A stretch of DNA of 5,923 nucleotides from Candidatus Cloacimonadota bacterium (GTDB lineage: Bacteria > Cloacimonadota > Cloacimonadia > Cloacimonadales > Cloacimonadaceae), in assembly GCA_028703735.1 (NCBI GenBank), contig JAQVMI010000131.1, positions 1-5,923 of the forward strand. Direction: 5' to 3'. Under the pieces are notes generated by a model, which was not told where the DNA came from, ran no database searches, and saw only the letters and a program-made list of their open reading frames with translations. Each line of letters opens with the position of its first letter. Position 1 is the stretch's first letter. This document shows positions 1 to 5,495 of this stretch, one piece after another. A program made the translations under genes and the position numbers.

Positions 1-559
1 TCTCTTTTAGCTCTAAGGATTCCTTCCAAGCGGGAAGCTCCAGCAAAGCTTTAAACAAGCTATAATTTGCCTGTGTTCGGGAAACAGAGGGATTGAAGCG
101 AATGTAGGCTGTTAACCCCGGAAGCCTGGCAATACTATACTCACCAATTCTGGATTCTGCTCTTAAAAGCAACATAAACAACCAGGCTTTCCAATGGGTT
201 ACACCGGAAGAAAACATTACTGCATGATACTTCTTGCGGCGCAGCTTGATAAGCGTAGATAGAAGGGTGGATAAATTCCACTTTGTAAACAAGACTTCGT
301 GAACATAAGGTGATTCCAAAATGGGAAGTGCTGCTGCCTTGGGAAAGAATAGCATAGATATTTTAATCCAAGGATGAAGGTGACTAATTGCCCTTAGAAC
401 TGGGGTTAAAAGAATCAGATCACCTATCCCCCACGTGTGAATAATCAGTATTTCTTTAAGGGTTTGAGTAAGCCTATCTCCAGATTTATTCGTGTCAATC
501 GGGAGATTGTCATCCCTGTGGTTATCAGCTTTTTTTATTAGCTTGGCAAAATTATCCAT
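1..559 (-). CDS. Glycosyltransferase family 9 (heptosyltransferase-like), C-terminus off the left edge
   Basis: Reading the minus strand from ATG at 559 gives 186 open codons that leave the window without a stop. After a hydrophilic leader of about 36 residues comes ILIIHTWGIGDLILLTPVLR (37-56), the N-terminal Rossmann signature of family 9 glycosyltransferases, with the conserved GIGD at 44-47. The usual Arg before the glycine loop is replaced by His-Thr-Trp. A later SRIGEY segment (136-141) fits the family's conserved RIG stretch. Known members are GT-B fold enzymes that transfer heptose or related sugars from nucleotide donors to LPS core or other envelope glycans on the cytoplasmic face. 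A GGAAGG ribosome binding site (575-570) lies 10 nt upstream of the ATG. The gene follows the flippase by 7 nt, so the two are very probably cotranscribed and act on the same surface glycan. The sugar and acceptor cannot be told; the donor-binding C-terminal half is outside the window. Confidence 0.88.
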   Translation of the reverse strand, partial: MDNFAKLIKKADNHRDDNLPIDTNKSGDRLTQTLKEILIIHTWGIGDLILLTPVLRAISHLHPWIKISMLFFPKAAALPILESPYVHEVLFTKWNLSTLLSTLIKLRRKKYHAVMFSSGVTHWKAWLFMLLLRAESRIGEYSIARLPGLTAYIRFNPSVSRTQANYSLFKALLELPAWKESLELKE

Positions 560-566
560 AAGATTC

Positions 567-1928
567 TTACCTTCCGTTTTCAGAGTGATGGAGGGAGTTA
601 ATTAATCTTTGTTTCGCCTGTGCCAAAATGGCAATACCCATTTGATAAAGCTCTTTCCAATCTGCAACACTTGGTTTTAGGTGATGAAGCATTACTCCCT
701 TTGTGCTTTTTTGCTCATAGGCAATTATGAAGATGAACCATAAGGAATAGGCAATGCTGGTGGCAAGAGCAGATCCATAGATTCCCAAAACAGGGATAAG
801 CAAAAGGTTCAAACCGATGTTCACTATTAAGGCTAAGGCAGGTAAAACAATGCTGATTACAGGAAAACCCTTGCTATTAAGATAGTTGTTGAAAAGAGAC
901 CCAAAGCTAAGCCCGTAACTGGCAGGAATTAACCAAAGATAAGTGTAATACACCGGAACAAATTGCTTACCAAACATGTAAGCCAATATAAACTTTCCCA
1001 CAATAATAAAGCCAATATTGCTTAAACTTAGTAACACAAAGAAAACCATTAGCATCTTTTTCATTAAGTGCCATTTGCTTATCATATCTTCCGTATCGGA
1101 AAGCTTTACCAAAAGTAAGCCGCCTACCATGTTTGAGGCTACCTGCAACAAATCTACTATGTGGGCTGCAATGGAATAAATACCTACATCACTAAAGCCC
1201 AGCATACGCCTTACTATTAAAATATCGGCTTTTAACAATAGCAGGATAAAAAGCGATGAAAGGAACACACGTATCCCAAATCCATAGGCTTTGAAAATGA
1301 ACTTGAAATCGATATCCCTTATCCAAAATCCCCAATTGTGCCTGAAGAGCAAAAAGCAAAAACTGCTTATTATGCTTACCACGGTTAAAACAAGCAGAAA
1401 TAATAATCTATCCGAATCGCGAAAAAACAGGTATCCTACTATAAGTAGGGTTAAACCTACTATCGTATTTAAGAAATGAGCAATGGAATGATCCATTATC
1501 TTGTCCAAACCCATAAAGAGACTTTGGAGCTGCATAAATGCCTTGGTTAGGGTAATAAACCCAATAAAACAGAGCATGTAGATGCTGCTGAAGTAAAAAC
1601 CCGATATTCTGCTCCAATAATCCAGCAGGCTAAAACCAAGCAAGCCCAAGATAATGGTTTCCGAGGCAAAACAAAGCACAATCCAGGCAAACATGCTGGA
1701 GACTTTTTCGGGGAATTTTCGCACAAGAAATGGAAAACTGCGATACAAACCTAAATCTAAAACTATCCAAATGAACCCGCCAAGAGTGATGAAGTAGCTA
1801 AATTTCCCCTTTAATTCTACCCCCAGATAGCGAGCGGAAATCCAGCTAAACACAAAAGATAGCAGCAATACTACTATCCTGAATCCGCCACTTAGTAAGA
1901 TATTCTTTTTCAGATTAATCGGAGGCAA
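567..1928 (-). CDS. Wzx/RfbX-type polysaccharide flippase (MOP/MVF superfamily)
   Basis: This 453-residue protein is almost entirely hydrophobic membrane segments joined by short basic loops, about 12-14 helices, as expected for polysaccharide-biosynthesis flippases (usual length 400-500). The N-terminus has the typical layout: a basic NLKKN start, the first helix, then ISARYLGVELKGKFSYF (about 30-46), matching the family's LG-x-x-x-x-G-x-[FY] motif between helices 1 and 2. The central helix contains KADILIVRRMLGFSDVGIYS (about 234-253), also family-typical. Such proteins move undecaprenyl-linked oligosaccharides from the inner to the outer leaflet of the cytoplasmic membrane. The start is TTG at 1928, not ATG: it has an AGGAG ribosome binding site at 1941-1937 with 8 nt spacing, the frame extends upstream only to a stop at 1964-1962, and no in-frame ATG occurs there. 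The glycosyltransferase begins 7 nt after its stop, supporting an envelope-glycan operon. Which glycan it carries cannot be inferred. Confidence 0.93.
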   Translation of the reverse strand: MPPINLKKNILLSGGFRIVVLLLSFVFSWISARYLGVELKGKFSYFITLGGFIWIVLDLGLYRSFPFLVRKFPEKVSSMFAWIVLCFASETIILGLLGFSLLDYWSRISGFYFSSIYMLCFIGFITLTKAFMQLQSLFMGLDKIMDHSIAHFLNTIVGLTLLIVGYLFFRDSDRLLFLLVLTVVSIISSFCFLLFRHNWGFWIRDIDFKFIFKAYGFGIRVFLSSLFILLLLKADILIVRRMLGFSDVGIYSIAAHIVDLLQVASNMVGGLLLVKLSDTEDMISKWHLMKKMLMVFFVLLSLSNIGFIIVGKFILAYMFGKQFVPVYYTYLWLIPASYGLSFGSLFNNYLNSKGFPVISIVLPALALIVNIGLNLLLIPVLGIYGSALATSIAYSLWFIFIIAYEQKSTKGVMLHHLKPSVADWKELYQMGIAILAQAKQRLINSLHHSENGR

Positions 1929-1993
1929 ACAGCTAACTCCTGCAAAACTTGATGGTGCATATCATTATGTCCAGCCTTAATACTTTTCTTCAT
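1910..1993 (-). other. 27-codon open frame overlapping the flippase start (possible leader peptide or gene remnant)
   Basis: An ATG at 1993 on the minus strand opens a short frame beginning MKKSIKAGHNDMHHQ and ending with TGA at 1912-1910, inside the flippase gene in another frame. The AGGAG that serves the flippase TTG lies within it. I see no good ribosome binding site before 1993; the frame stays open upstream only to a TGA at 2026-2024. It could be the decayed tail of an upstream operon gene, a leader whose translation couples to the flippase, or chance. Chance is a serious possibility at this length. Confidence 0.2.
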
Positions 1994-2088
1994 GAAGGCA
2001 GCATTATTAAATAAGCATTGATGTCAACCCCAAAATATCCTCTTAACCCAAAGGCTAATACTATAATGGCAATGTCATTCCAGACTTG

Positions 2089-2183
2089 ATCTTTATCATA
2101 AAGATGGCAAGGCAGAAAAAATCCACCTTGCCACCAGACAGTCGAGGCGACAGTCATTACGTAATTGCACACGCCTCGTGTGC
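2089..2183. repeat. Cluster of five short hairpins/palindromes between the small paralogue and the flippase
   Basis: Five dyads follow one another. ATCTTTAT-c-ATAAAGAT occupies 2089-2105. GGCAAGG (2106-2112) pairs with CCTTGCC (2126-2132). GTCG-agg-CGAC sits around 2141-2151. The palindrome ATTACGTAAT is at 2156-2165. GCACACG-cct-CGTGTGC is at 2167-2183, with seven perfect base pairs. The last hairpin has the same stem as those in the tandem repeat at 3308-3448, so it is a member of the same family. On the minus strand the cluster follows the stop of the 2207-2659 gene and precedes the flippase, so it could end or process that transcript, but no run of U follows any stem. A GTG-started frame of 60 codons across 1990-2172 is best explained as repeat sequence rather than a gene. 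Confidence 0.6.
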
Positions 2184-2206
2184 AGGTAATCTCACCACCT
2201 CTCCCA

Positions 2207-2659
2207 CTACATCTCTGTAGTAAGCAAATCCGCTCCCGTCACAGAAGCCAGATACCCATTCTCCACTGCCACAGCGATGCTGGCAATATCCTCGCCCAGG
2301 GTGGATAAATCACCATAGGTTACGGTTGCCAGGTCTATATGCCCCTCTCCTAACTTGCTGAAGAGAAAGAACATCTTCACAAAGATGGCAAAGGCATTGG
2401 GTGGCAGAGCGTCGTTTGGCACATTTACGCTGTTCAAACCTGCGTAGGTTCTAAGCTCATCCTTGTATCCGGACGAAACGTTGCTGTAAATAAGTGCCAG
2501 GTTCTTCAATTTGTCCCCCATACTGGTGTTATTAGCTGTCACCTTGGGGGTTACGTACTTGCGACCTATGCACAGTCTGTGCTTGCGGTAACTTCCGAAG
2601 GTCATCTCGTCAATTGTTCCGCTATAGGTCTGGATTCCGAATTTGAACTTTACTTTCAT
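2207..2659 (-). CDS. Uncharacterised small protein, paralogue A (150 aa)
   Basis: I do not recognise a named family. The chosen start is ATG at 2659 (MKVKFKFG), because GGAGGG at 2672-2667 lies 7 nt before it; the upstream in-frame ATG at 2674 overlaps that ribosome binding site and would add five residues (MEGFI). The protein has no signal peptide and no membrane helix. It is clearly paralogous to the neighbouring 2827-3276 product: shared positions include V3, F5-K6, YSG (12-14), D17, an I-x-R-x-x-x-VT region, an NL...Y...L..Y..L helix, IDLAT followed by [VL]T, and AVE-x-G-x-L-x-x-V-x-G near the C-terminus. The N-terminal YSG-x-x-D...[FY]...R...[IV]-x-R pattern faintly recalls the GK-x-G-x-x-V-[FY] domains of small phage-structural or DUF6266-like proteins, but this is only a weak impression. 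Base composition and the hairpin repeats on both sides suggest a repeat-rich accessory locus. Function unknown; the gene itself is well supported. Confidence 0.8.
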   Translation of the reverse strand: MKVKFKFGIQTYSGTIDEMTFGSYRKHRLCIGRKYVTPKVTANNTSMGDKLKNLALIYSNVSSGYKDELRTYAGLNSVNVPNDALPPNAFAIFVKMFFLFSKLGEGHIDLATVTYGDLSTLGEDIASIAVAVENGYLASVTGADLLTTEM

Positions 2660-2703
2660 AATAAAGCCCTCCATAGATTATTTAAGGAATTGCTCCCTCT
2701 ACA

Positions 2704-2720
2704 TATATAGGGCTAACATT
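2704..2720. repeat. 17-bp repeat, copy 1 (upstream of paralogue A)
   Basis: TATATAGGGCTAACATT occurs here and again, identically, at 3556-3572. Both copies lie on the upstream side of one of the two minus-strand paralogues: this copy ends 45 nt before the paralogue A start codon. Read on the minus strand, it has a TATATA tract that could serve as part of a promoter -10 region, but no convincing -35 partner is visible. Confidence 0.6.
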
Positions 2721-2724
2721 TGGG

Positions 2725-2853
2725 GAGAGCTTCGCAGTGAGAGTTTCACAGTGAGATTTCAAGTGAGAGTGCTTCGCACAATGAGTCTCACAGCCGAAGG
2801 CTCTCACTGCTTCAGCTCTCACTGCGTCAGCTCTCACCGGCGAAGCCACTCAC
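2725..2853. repeat. Mirror-image array of GTGAGAG heptads with long inverted-repeat potential
   Basis: On the plus strand, GTGAGA[GT] appears at 2737-2743, 2751-2757 and 2763-2769. The reverse complement (CTCTCAC or GTCTCAC) follows at 2785-2791, 2801-2807, 2816-2822 and 2831-2837, with a degenerate copy at 2847-2853. The reverse set is spaced 15-16 bp. The two sets converge near 2785. CGCAGTGAGAG at 2733-2743 is perfectly complementary to CTCTCACTGCG at 2816-2826 and the pairing extends imperfectly to 2725 and 2835. Small GTGC-ttc-GCAC (2769-2779) and AGCC-gaa-GGCT (2792-2802) hairpins sit between. The array lies between two codirectional genes and includes the last codons and stop of the upstream one. 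It could be a REP/BIME-like element, an RNA-processing structure or a minisatellite. Confidence 0.8.
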
Positions 2854-3276
2854 AAACCTCTCATAACCATGCACCTCACCCAGCAGCCCATCCTCCACAG
2901 CAGCTTTTACGCTGATGCAAGGCAGGTTATCGGCAACTATCTCTGCCCGGGTTAGCGTTGCCAAATCTATCTGGTATTTCTTTGCCATACCGAACATCAG
3001 CTTGCGGAACACATTGCTCCAGGAATAGAAACATATACTGCTTTCCTTCATGCGAAAAAGCTCTGTGTATAGCTTTAGATCCGTGATATAATCCGGTGAG
3101 GGATTAAGGGCTTTCAGATTTGCACTTATTGCGCTAAGGGTTGCATTCCCTTTGTGCGGCTTGGTTACGGGTAACCTGCGGGCAATCACTTTGTTCAAGC
3201 GGCGATTGTAATAATACACCAAACCATCGCACTTTCCGCTGTAAGCATGTAACAGATTCTTGAATACCACTTCCAT
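2827..3276 (-). CDS. Uncharacterised small protein, paralogue B (149 aa)
   Basis: Start is ATG at 3276, with GAGG at 3286-3283 and 6 nt spacing. The product has no signal peptide or membrane segment and is basic in its N-terminal third (YYYNRRLNKVIARR around 21-34). It aligns along its whole length with the 2207-2659 product: MEVVFK at the start, YSG at 12-14, D17, VTKP near 37-40, an NLKAL...Y..DL..Y..L helix, IDLATLT at about 102-108 and AAVEDGLLGEVHG near 125-137. Near-equal length (149 versus 150) and tandem order point to an ancient local duplication, since identity is low. The gene's last codons (GESstop) and its TGA lie inside the GTGAGAG array; the frame after the stop repeats the same ~15 bp unit with further TGA codons, as if repeat expansion had reset the C-terminus. 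No function can be assigned from sequence. Confidence 0.8.
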   Translation of the reverse strand: MEVVFKNLLHAYSGKCDGLVYYYNRRLNKVIARRLPVTKPHKGNATLSAISANLKALNPSPDYITDLKLYTELFRMKESSICFYSWSNVFRKLMFGMAKKYQIDLATLTRAEIVADNLPCISVKAAVEDGLLGEVHGYERFVSGFAGES

Positions 3277-3307
3277 GGTTCACCTCTTTTTGTTTAATTT
3301 ATTTGTA

Positions 3308-3448
3308 ACAGCACACGCCCCGTGCGCTTCCTGCCGGGGCGGCAGGGGTTACGAAACCAGTTGTACAGCACACGCCCCGTGTGCTTTTAGCCGGGCGGCA
3401 GGGGTTACGAAACCAGTTGTACAGCACACGCCACGTGTGCTTCCTGCC
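3308..3448. repeat. 56-57 bp tandem repeat, 2.5 copies, with GCACACG/CGTGTGC hairpins
   Basis: Units begin with ACAGCACACGCC at 3308, 3365 and 3421, giving periods of 57 and 56 bp. The third copy breaks off after TTCCTGCC at about 3448. Each unit carries a hairpin of the form GCACACG-NNN-CGTGTGC (perfect in copies 2 and 3, one mismatch in copy 1). In copy 1 this is followed by CTGCC-ggggc-GGCAG, decayed in copy 2, and then by GGGGTTACGAAACCAGTTGT. The hairpin recurs alone at 2167-2183. The array starts about 31 nt upstream of the paralogue B start codon, so it could lie in that gene's 5' untranslated region. The conserved interspersed sequence rules out a CRISPR array. Codons read across it encode only low-complexity Cys/Ala/Gly-rich peptide, so it is not a gene. 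Confidence 0.85.
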
Positions 3449-3841
3449 AATGCGATTGGGTTTTAGGATACGCATTATTTTATCAGCAAATCATCAGGCT
3501 TGGCGTTGATTGGTGCGTGTGCATTGTATGTGCTGCCTGTGTTCTTGCCTATACCTATATAGGGCTAACATTATGATGCTTAGACCAATAGAGACAGAAA
3601 GCATATGTATAATCTACTGTGATTAAGGGAGTTATGCGTGGTAGAAATTGCAACATTAAATTAATTGCATTTTGCAAGAAATTTATTGATTTAAAATGTA
3701 GATTAGAACACATCGGCATAGAATTTTGTCTTGACAAATATAATAGGGTGTGTTTTTGTTGAATTTGAAAATGCTTCTTGGCAGTCTAACGTAGAGATTG
3801 CTAATGTGTAAGTCATTGAAAAATATGGAAGGAGAGACAAT
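3449..3841. promoter_or_regulatory. Divergent intergenic region with 17-bp repeat copy 2 and a possible promoter/operator
   Basis: No gene is supported here. A 60-codon minus-strand frame (3555-3737) begins with TTG and has no ribosome binding site. The 17-mer TATATAGGGCTAACATT recurs at 3556-3572, forming with the two preceding bases a CCTATATAGG palindrome (3554-3563). From 3573 on the sequence is AT-rich. At 3726-3737 there is an inverted repeat TTGTC-tt-GACAA, immediately followed by a consensus-like TATAAT at 3739-3744, about 98 nt before the 3842 start codon. The TTGACA at 3731-3736 is too close to that TATAAT to be its -35 box, and no good -35 is seen 17 bp upstream. A factor-dependent promoter whose operator overlaps the -10 flank is possible. 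Confidence 0.4.
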
Positions 3842-4105
3842 ATGAACGAGAACGAATCCGTAGTTTCAGGCTTAGGAAAAACTGAAAACTACGGTTGCTG
3901 GAGTACCCACGAGCGAATTATGTTGAGAATATTCAATATAATGGATGGAACATGCAGTTGTTTTTGCAACAATAGCTGTATGGAAATTTTTTATAAGGTG
4001 GAAGAGCGGCTTAGTCTGGTTGCAAAACATGCAGACTATTCCGGTTTTCTTTGCCAAAAGTGGCTAAGTTTAATAGAAAACAAAACCGTGCAGTATGCCG
4101 GTTAA
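3842..4105 (+). CDS. Small cysteine-rich protein of unknown function (87 aa)
   Basis: ATG at 3842 is preceded by GGAAGGAGAG, whose AGGAG at 3830-3834 has 7 nt spacing; this is one of the strongest ribosome binding sites in the window and is the main reason to accept so short a gene. The product has six cysteines: C19, the cluster C38-x-C40-x-C42-x3-C46, and C71. There is no signal peptide, so they are presumably cytoplasmic and could bind metal, but spacing matches no zinc-finger or Fe-S motif I can name. Segments around 20-34 (WSTHERIMLRIFNIM) and 47-62 (MEIFYKVEERLSLVAK) look helical. The next gene starts 9 nt after its stop, implying one transcript and perhaps a joint function. A divergent or regulatory partner role is only a guess. 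Confidence 0.7.
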   Translation: MNENESVVSGLGKTENYGCWSTHERIMLRIFNIMDGTCSCFCNNSCMEIFYKVEERLSLVAKHADYSGFLCQKWLSLIENKTVQYAG

Positions 4106-4114
4106 AAGGAACAC

Positions 4115-5107
4115 ATGAAACACAGAAAAAAAACGGCCTCATGGGCTTCACGTATGGAAACGGCAGCAAAGCCTTTCCTTGCAACGAACAAGGAGCAAGC
4201 GTTCCGAACTATTACTAACGTGCTGATTAAGCAGAATAAACTGTTTAATGGAGAGCACCCTCTAAGCCCCCAAGACGAGGGGACTGTAAGGCGTCAATTT
4301 AACCAATTCAAAACTGAATGTAAGCAGATGATGCAGAGTGGCGTAAGCGTGTTTGAATGCGCTAAACGCTGCTACGAGCTGTGTGCAGCATATTTAACTG
4401 AATTCACCAAAAACCGCGGATATGAAGCCTACGCCTCTTATCTGGAAGGGTTGGGGCTGAAGAAGCTACTAATGGAATTCGAAAACTATGATGGAGTGGT
4501 GCGCTTGGAGCACCTGATAAACCATCCCGGGCAAGGTTTTAGTGCCGGGGAATTGTTCAGGGCTACCGAGACGCAAGAGCCAATAATTGCCTACCGTAAC
4601 GACAATACTGATCCCACCCCTACAGTGAAATTATCGGAATGGCAGAAAAAAATGATGTGGAGTCTTTACAATCCTATCGATCATGCTAATATGCATGAGG
4701 ACATTACATTAAACGATGGCATTAGTGTGGGCACAAGCTCCCTTGCTATCGAAAAATACGATGGCAAATATGTAGAGCAAATGCTTAAAGAGAAGCTACG
4801 GTTTCTAAATAAAAAGCAAAAGGGTCTGCTTAGTGAAGAAGAAGCCAAGCATCTGGAGTTCCTTGATAAGGTGCTGGGCGATGCACTTGGCTGTAAGAAA
4901 AATATCAAAGCCACTCCCAAGAGAGGCAGGATATTTAAGAAACCCGAAGATAATAAGAGCTATGCTTGTGTAAAAATGAGCATCAACCGCGCTATTGCGA
5001 TTTTCCCCAATGGAAGCCCCGAACGAGAACTGATAAATAAATACTTCCGCTTCGTGAATGGAAAGTTCTACTGGGGATCTGCAGAACGCAGGGATGAGAC
5101 AGCATAG
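4115..5107 (+). CDS. 330-aa protein with winged-helix-like segment, possible regulator, function unknown
   Basis: ATG at 4115 follows the small gene by 9 nt, with AAAGGA at 4105-4110 overlapping that gene's stop and 4 nt spacing. The soluble protein has a helical N-terminal half (about 25-122). Around 125-150 is YDGVVRLEHLINHPGQGFSA followed by GELF. This resembles the 'G-L-x-Y-L-x-x-L-L-x-[HN]-P-G-x-x-F-x-x-x-[ED]-L' segment of a family of uncharacterised, winged-helix-like proteins or C-terminal modules, as I recall them from Proteobacteria and other phyla. In that family the segment is followed, as here, by a charged coiled-coil (219-256, LKEKLRFLNKKQKGLLSEEE) and a basic C-terminal region with a helix then a short Tyr/Phe-rich end (282-322: VKMSINRAIA, then GKFYWGS). 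The match in order and spacing supports membership, but identity is low and DNA binding is inferred. A strong terminator follows 22 nt after the stop. Confidence 0.82.
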   Translation: MKHRKKTASWASRMETAAKPFLATNKEQAFRTITNVLIKQNKLFNGEHPLSPQDEGTVRRQFNQFKTECKQMMQSGVSVFECAKRCYELCAAYLTEFTKNRGYEAYASYLEGLGLKKLLMEFENYDGVVRLEHLINHPGQGFSAGELFRATETQEPIIAYRNDNTDPTPTVKLSEWQKKMMWSLYNPIDHANMHEDITLNDGISVGTSSLAIEKYDGKYVEQMLKEKLRFLNKKQKGLLSEEEAKHLEFLDKVLGDALGCKKNIKATPKRGRIFKKPEDNKSYACVKMSINRAIAIFPNGSPERELINKYFRFVNGKFYWGSAERRDETA

Positions 5108-5129
5108 CCTGAATAGATTAAAAAAGGAT

Positions 5130-5160
5130 AAGGCGGGGTTAGACTCCGCCTTTTATTTTG
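5130..5160 (+). terminator. Intrinsic terminator of the 3842-5107 two-gene unit
   Basis: AAGGCGG (5130-5136) pairs with CCGCCTT (5146-5152). The stem extends inward by a G-U and a G-C pair, leaving a five-base loop (TTAGA) and a nine-pair GC-rich stem. TTTTATTTTG follows directly. It lies 22 nt after the stop of the 330-residue gene, in the plus-strand direction. Confidence 0.9.
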
Positions 5161-5164
5161 TTGG

Positions 5165-5349
5165 CATCGTTTCATTGTTTCATTGTTTTCTGGCTTACCA
5201 GCGGGAAAGAGAAAGGCAGTAGAACTATAGACAATAGATATAGCTATATATATGATATATAATTATATAGTATATAGTATGTATAGGGTATAAAAGGGTA
5301 TTCTCTTTTTCTGGTATAAGGCAGATAATGATGAAACGATGAAATGATG
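5165..5349. repeat. ~185-bp imperfect inverted repeat with AT-rich centre (MITE-like or long hairpin)
   Basis: The left arm 5165-5213 matches the reverse complement of 5301-5349. Over the outer 33 bases 27 match (left CATCGTTTCATTGTTTC, right CATCATTTCATCGTTTC), followed after a 2-bp indel by a shared CCAG and a shared AAAGAGAA. The central part, about 5220-5295, is almost pure AT with nested dyads such as TATAGCTATATATA. No open frame of note lies inside and no clear target-site duplication is visible at the edges. The element begins only a few bases after the terminator. A non-autonomous transposable element, a dispersed palindromic repeat, or a DNA-structure site are all possible. Confidence 0.7.
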
Positions 5350-5495
5350 ATAATGTTCAGTTGGATAACAAACACAGCTATATTAAATCGGAATATATAT
5401 AATGTGTACCCCAAAAATAGTTTGCTTAATGAAGCAAAATAATTACCATATTATAAGGCGAAAACTTAAAATTCTTATCAAAGAGGAGTAAGAAC
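5350..5495 (+). promoter_or_regulatory. Upstream region of the lipoprotein gene: TATAAT box and short hairpin
   Basis: A TATAAT at 5398-5403 lies about 93 nt before the lipoprotein start and could be a -10 element, though no -35 is recognisable at 16-18 bp. Downstream, TTTGCTT (5421-5427) and AAGCAAA (5432-5438) form a perfect seven-pair hairpin with an AATG loop, which would lie in the leader transcript and may be an operator or RNA structure. No open frame of interest was seen. Confidence 0.35.

Noticed and set aside
1990..2172. 60-codon minus-strand frame with hydrophobic C-terminus
   Set aside because: It begins at GTG inside a hairpin repeat, has no convincing ribosome binding site, and is built from several palindromes; more likely repeat relic than gene.
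2643..2915. 90-codon plus-strand frame across the GTGAGAG array
   Set aside because: It overlaps the starts and ends of two better supported minus-strand genes and encodes Ser/His-rich low-complexity peptide from the repeat.
3308..3448. Possible short CRISPR array
   Set aside because: The sequence between the apparent repeats is itself conserved between units, so this is an ordinary tandem repeat with no variable spacers, and no cas gene is present.
3260..3466. 68-codon plus-strand frame rich in Cys, Ala and Gly
   Set aside because: It is a reading of the 57-bp hairpin repeat and overlaps the start of paralogue B; periodic peptide mirrors the DNA repeat.
3555..3737. 60-codon minus-strand frame in the divergent region
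   Set aside because: TTG start inside a dyad, no ribosome binding site, and its end consists of the shared 17-mer repeat.
3731..3744. TTGACA plus TATAAT read as a classical sigma-70 promoter
   Set aside because: Only 2 bp separate the two hexamers instead of about 17, so they cannot be the paired elements of one promoter.
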